From Treponema sp. (GTDB lineage: Bacteria > Spirochaetota > Spirochaetia > Treponematales > Rectinemataceae): 6,353 nt of DNA. The stretch is taken from the NCBI GenBank assembly GCA_012516755.1, contig JAAYWE010000101.1:1-6353 (forward strand), written 5' to 3'. Positions 5,286-6,353 of the stretch are shown here, one piece after another; within the stretch, counting starts at the first letter, position 1; every line of letters starts with the position of its first letter. The notes under the pieces were generated by a model, which saw only the letters and a program-made list of their open reading frames with translations, ran no database searches and was not told the DNA's origin. A program made the translations under genes and the position numbers.

Positions 5286-6353
5286 CTACTTGTCAGAATA
5301 AGGGTTTGCGCGATCTAGAACTTGGCGAATTACTCTATTATCGGGGCTGTTGAGCGATGGATCATCCTCGATGATTCTAAAAGCATCATTTCTTGCTTTC
5401 TTGAGAAGATCAAAATCGCTGCGCATATCAGCAATGCGCAATTGCAGATCTCCTGATTGCTCTGCGCCGAACATATTTCCCGGTCCTCTTATCTTCAAGT
5501 CCTCTTCCGCAATAGCAAAGCTATCGTTGGTCTCATAGAGAGCTTTCAACCTCATTCGCCCTTCTTCCGTAATATCTTTTGAATAGACAAAAAAACAATA
5601 GCCCTGAAGATCACCTCTTCCAATACGTCCCCTCAACTGATGCAGAGCCGACAGTCCGAAACGCTCCGCATGCTCGACAACCATTACCGTCGCATTAGGC
5701 ACATCGACTCCGACTTCGACGACAGTGGTTGCGACCAAGACAGATATTTCACCTTCAGAGAACCTTGACATCACATCCATCTTTGCATCGTCGTTCAAGC
5801 GAGAATGCAAAATTCCAACCTTGAACTCAGGAAAGATCTTCTTGGAAAGGTGTTCTGCCATCGATTCCGCATCTCTAAGGCCAAGTCTATCCGATTCACT
5901 GATAACCGGATATACGAAATAGGCTTGTTGGCCTTCTTTGAGTTTTTTGCGTGTAAACTCGTATACGGAATCTCTTCGGGATTCGTTCGCCAGATGGGTG
6001 GTGACTGGCTTGCGGCCAGGTGGTAGGTGCCGAATCGTAGATACTTCCATGTCACCAAAAAAGGTAAGAGCAAGACTCCTTGGTATGGGGGTGGCGGTCA
6101 TCATGAGAAAATCTGGCACATGGCCTTTCTTGTAGAGAGCTATTCTTTGGAGCACTCCAAAGCGCTGTTGTTCATCTATGATGATCAGCTCGAGATTCTT
6201 GAAAGAAACATCATCGGAGAAGAGAGCATGTGTGCCTATAGCGATATCTATATCACCACTCTTCAGAGCTTCTAATAGTTGAGGCCGAACTGCGCTCGAT
6301 ATCGAGCCAGTTACAAATGCAAGGCGTACACCCAAAGGCTCGACAAGATGCGC
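5286..6353 (-). CDS. recG: ATP-dependent DNA helicase RecG, C-terminal half (partial at the window edge)
   Basis: The minus-strand frame is open to the right edge. The residues before the TTG at 6335 (AHLVEP, then LGVRLAFVTGS) match RecG (LEPLGI.VALLTGS), so the gene continues beyond the window and TTG is not its start. About 355 residues are visible; the family is about 690. RecG is a superfamily 2 motor that reverses stalled replication forks and moves Holliday junctions. Visible are IGTHALFSDDVSF, motif II IIDEQQRFGV, motif III MMTATPIPRSLALTFFGDM, ILHSRL, VLVATTVVEVGVDVPNA, motif VI HQLRGRIGRG and the C-terminal TRG region (RLKALYETNDSFAIAEEDL, then KIRGPGNMFGAEQSG). The wedge domain, Walker A and motif Ia lie outside. 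Motif II reads DEQQ where the family usually has DEQH, and HSR replaces HGR. The stop is TAG at 5286-5288. Confidence 0.97.
   Translation of the reverse strand, partial: AHLVEPLGVRLAFVTGSISSAVRPQLLEALKSGDIDIAIGTHALFSDDVSFKNLELIIIDEQQRFGVLQRIALYKKGHVPDFLMMTATPIPRSLALTFFGDMEVSTIRHLPPGRKPVTTHLANESRRDSVYEFTRKKLKEGQQAYFVYPVISESDRLGLRDAESMAEHLSKKIFPEFKVGILHSRLNDDAKMDVMSRFSEGEISVLVATTVVEVGVDVPNATVMVVEHAERFGLSALHQLRGRIGRGDLQGYCFFVYSKDITEEGRMRLKALYETNDSFAIAEEDLKIRGPGNMFGAEQSGDLQLRIADMRSDFDLLKKARNDAFRIIEDDPSLNSPDNRVIRQVLDRANPYSDK
6145..6162. repeat. 18-bp near-perfect palindrome inside recG
   Basis: CTTTGGAG (6145-6152) and CTCCAAAG (6155-6162) are exact inverted repeats around a 2-bp centre. The element lies in the codons for the FGVLQ segment after motif II. 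It could form a compact hairpin or be a protein site, but the coding constraint on FGV makes coincidence likely. Confidence 0.5.

Noticed and set aside
6333..6335. TTG at 6335 (minus strand) as the start of a short helicase
   Set aside because: The frame continues to the window edge and the upstream residues match RecG; this is the C-terminal half of a normal recG.

Overview
This is a gene-dense bacterial stretch of moderate GC content that uses standard stop codons (TGA, TAG and TAA all occur). The protein set is a QueG-like corrinoid/iron-sulfur protein, a small lipoprotein, EpmA, EF-P, a methyltransferase, a basic helix-turn-helix-like protein and RecG. A didermic bacterium fits this best. 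The relaxed lipobox (F-F-A-C), the presence of EpmA and the look of the proteins make a spirochaete of the Treponema/Spirochaeta type my best guess. That is an impression from the sequence, not a proven assignment.

Layout: (1) 2-865, plus strand, the C-terminal part of a QueG-family protein that enters from the left edge; it has all eight cluster cysteines but a changed active-site region. (2) 866-1043, an intergenic region ending in an exact-consensus sigma-70-type promoter (TTGACA, 17 bp, TATAAT). (3) 1044-1415, a short secreted lipoprotein of unknown role. (4) 1416-1550, a gap with a tandem decamer and a small hairpin. (5) 1551-2513 epmA, then a leader of about 160 nt, then 2674-3237 efp. 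Together they give EF-P and the enzyme that attaches beta-lysine to it. (6) 3218-4639, a protein of about 473 residues that overlaps the end of efp; it has an N-terminal RsmC-like methyltransferase domain with an altered catalytic motif and a degenerate second Rossmann domain. (7) 4640-4760, a gap that contains a possible 28-codon ORF whose stop overlaps the next start as ATGA. (8) 4761-5279, a small, very basic protein with a possible helix-turn-helix. (9) 5286-6353, minus strand, the C-terminal half of RecG, convergent with the preceding gene across a 6-nt gap.

The central theme is translation. EpmA modifies EF-P at Lys32 so that it can rescue ribosomes stalled at proline runs. The overlapping methyltransferase-like gene is probably translated with efp and may act on rRNA or a translation factor. 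The QueG-like protein belongs by family to tRNA wobble-base modification. RecG (branched-DNA helicase) and the basic HTH-like protein are DNA-related and form a separate convergent module.

The parts least explained by known families are the tandem methyltransferase, the lipoprotein, the basic protein with its unusual start region, and the QueG-like protein with an Asn where the family carries its conserved Asp. No RNA genes, CRISPR arrays, insertion sequences or convincing intrinsic terminators were found.
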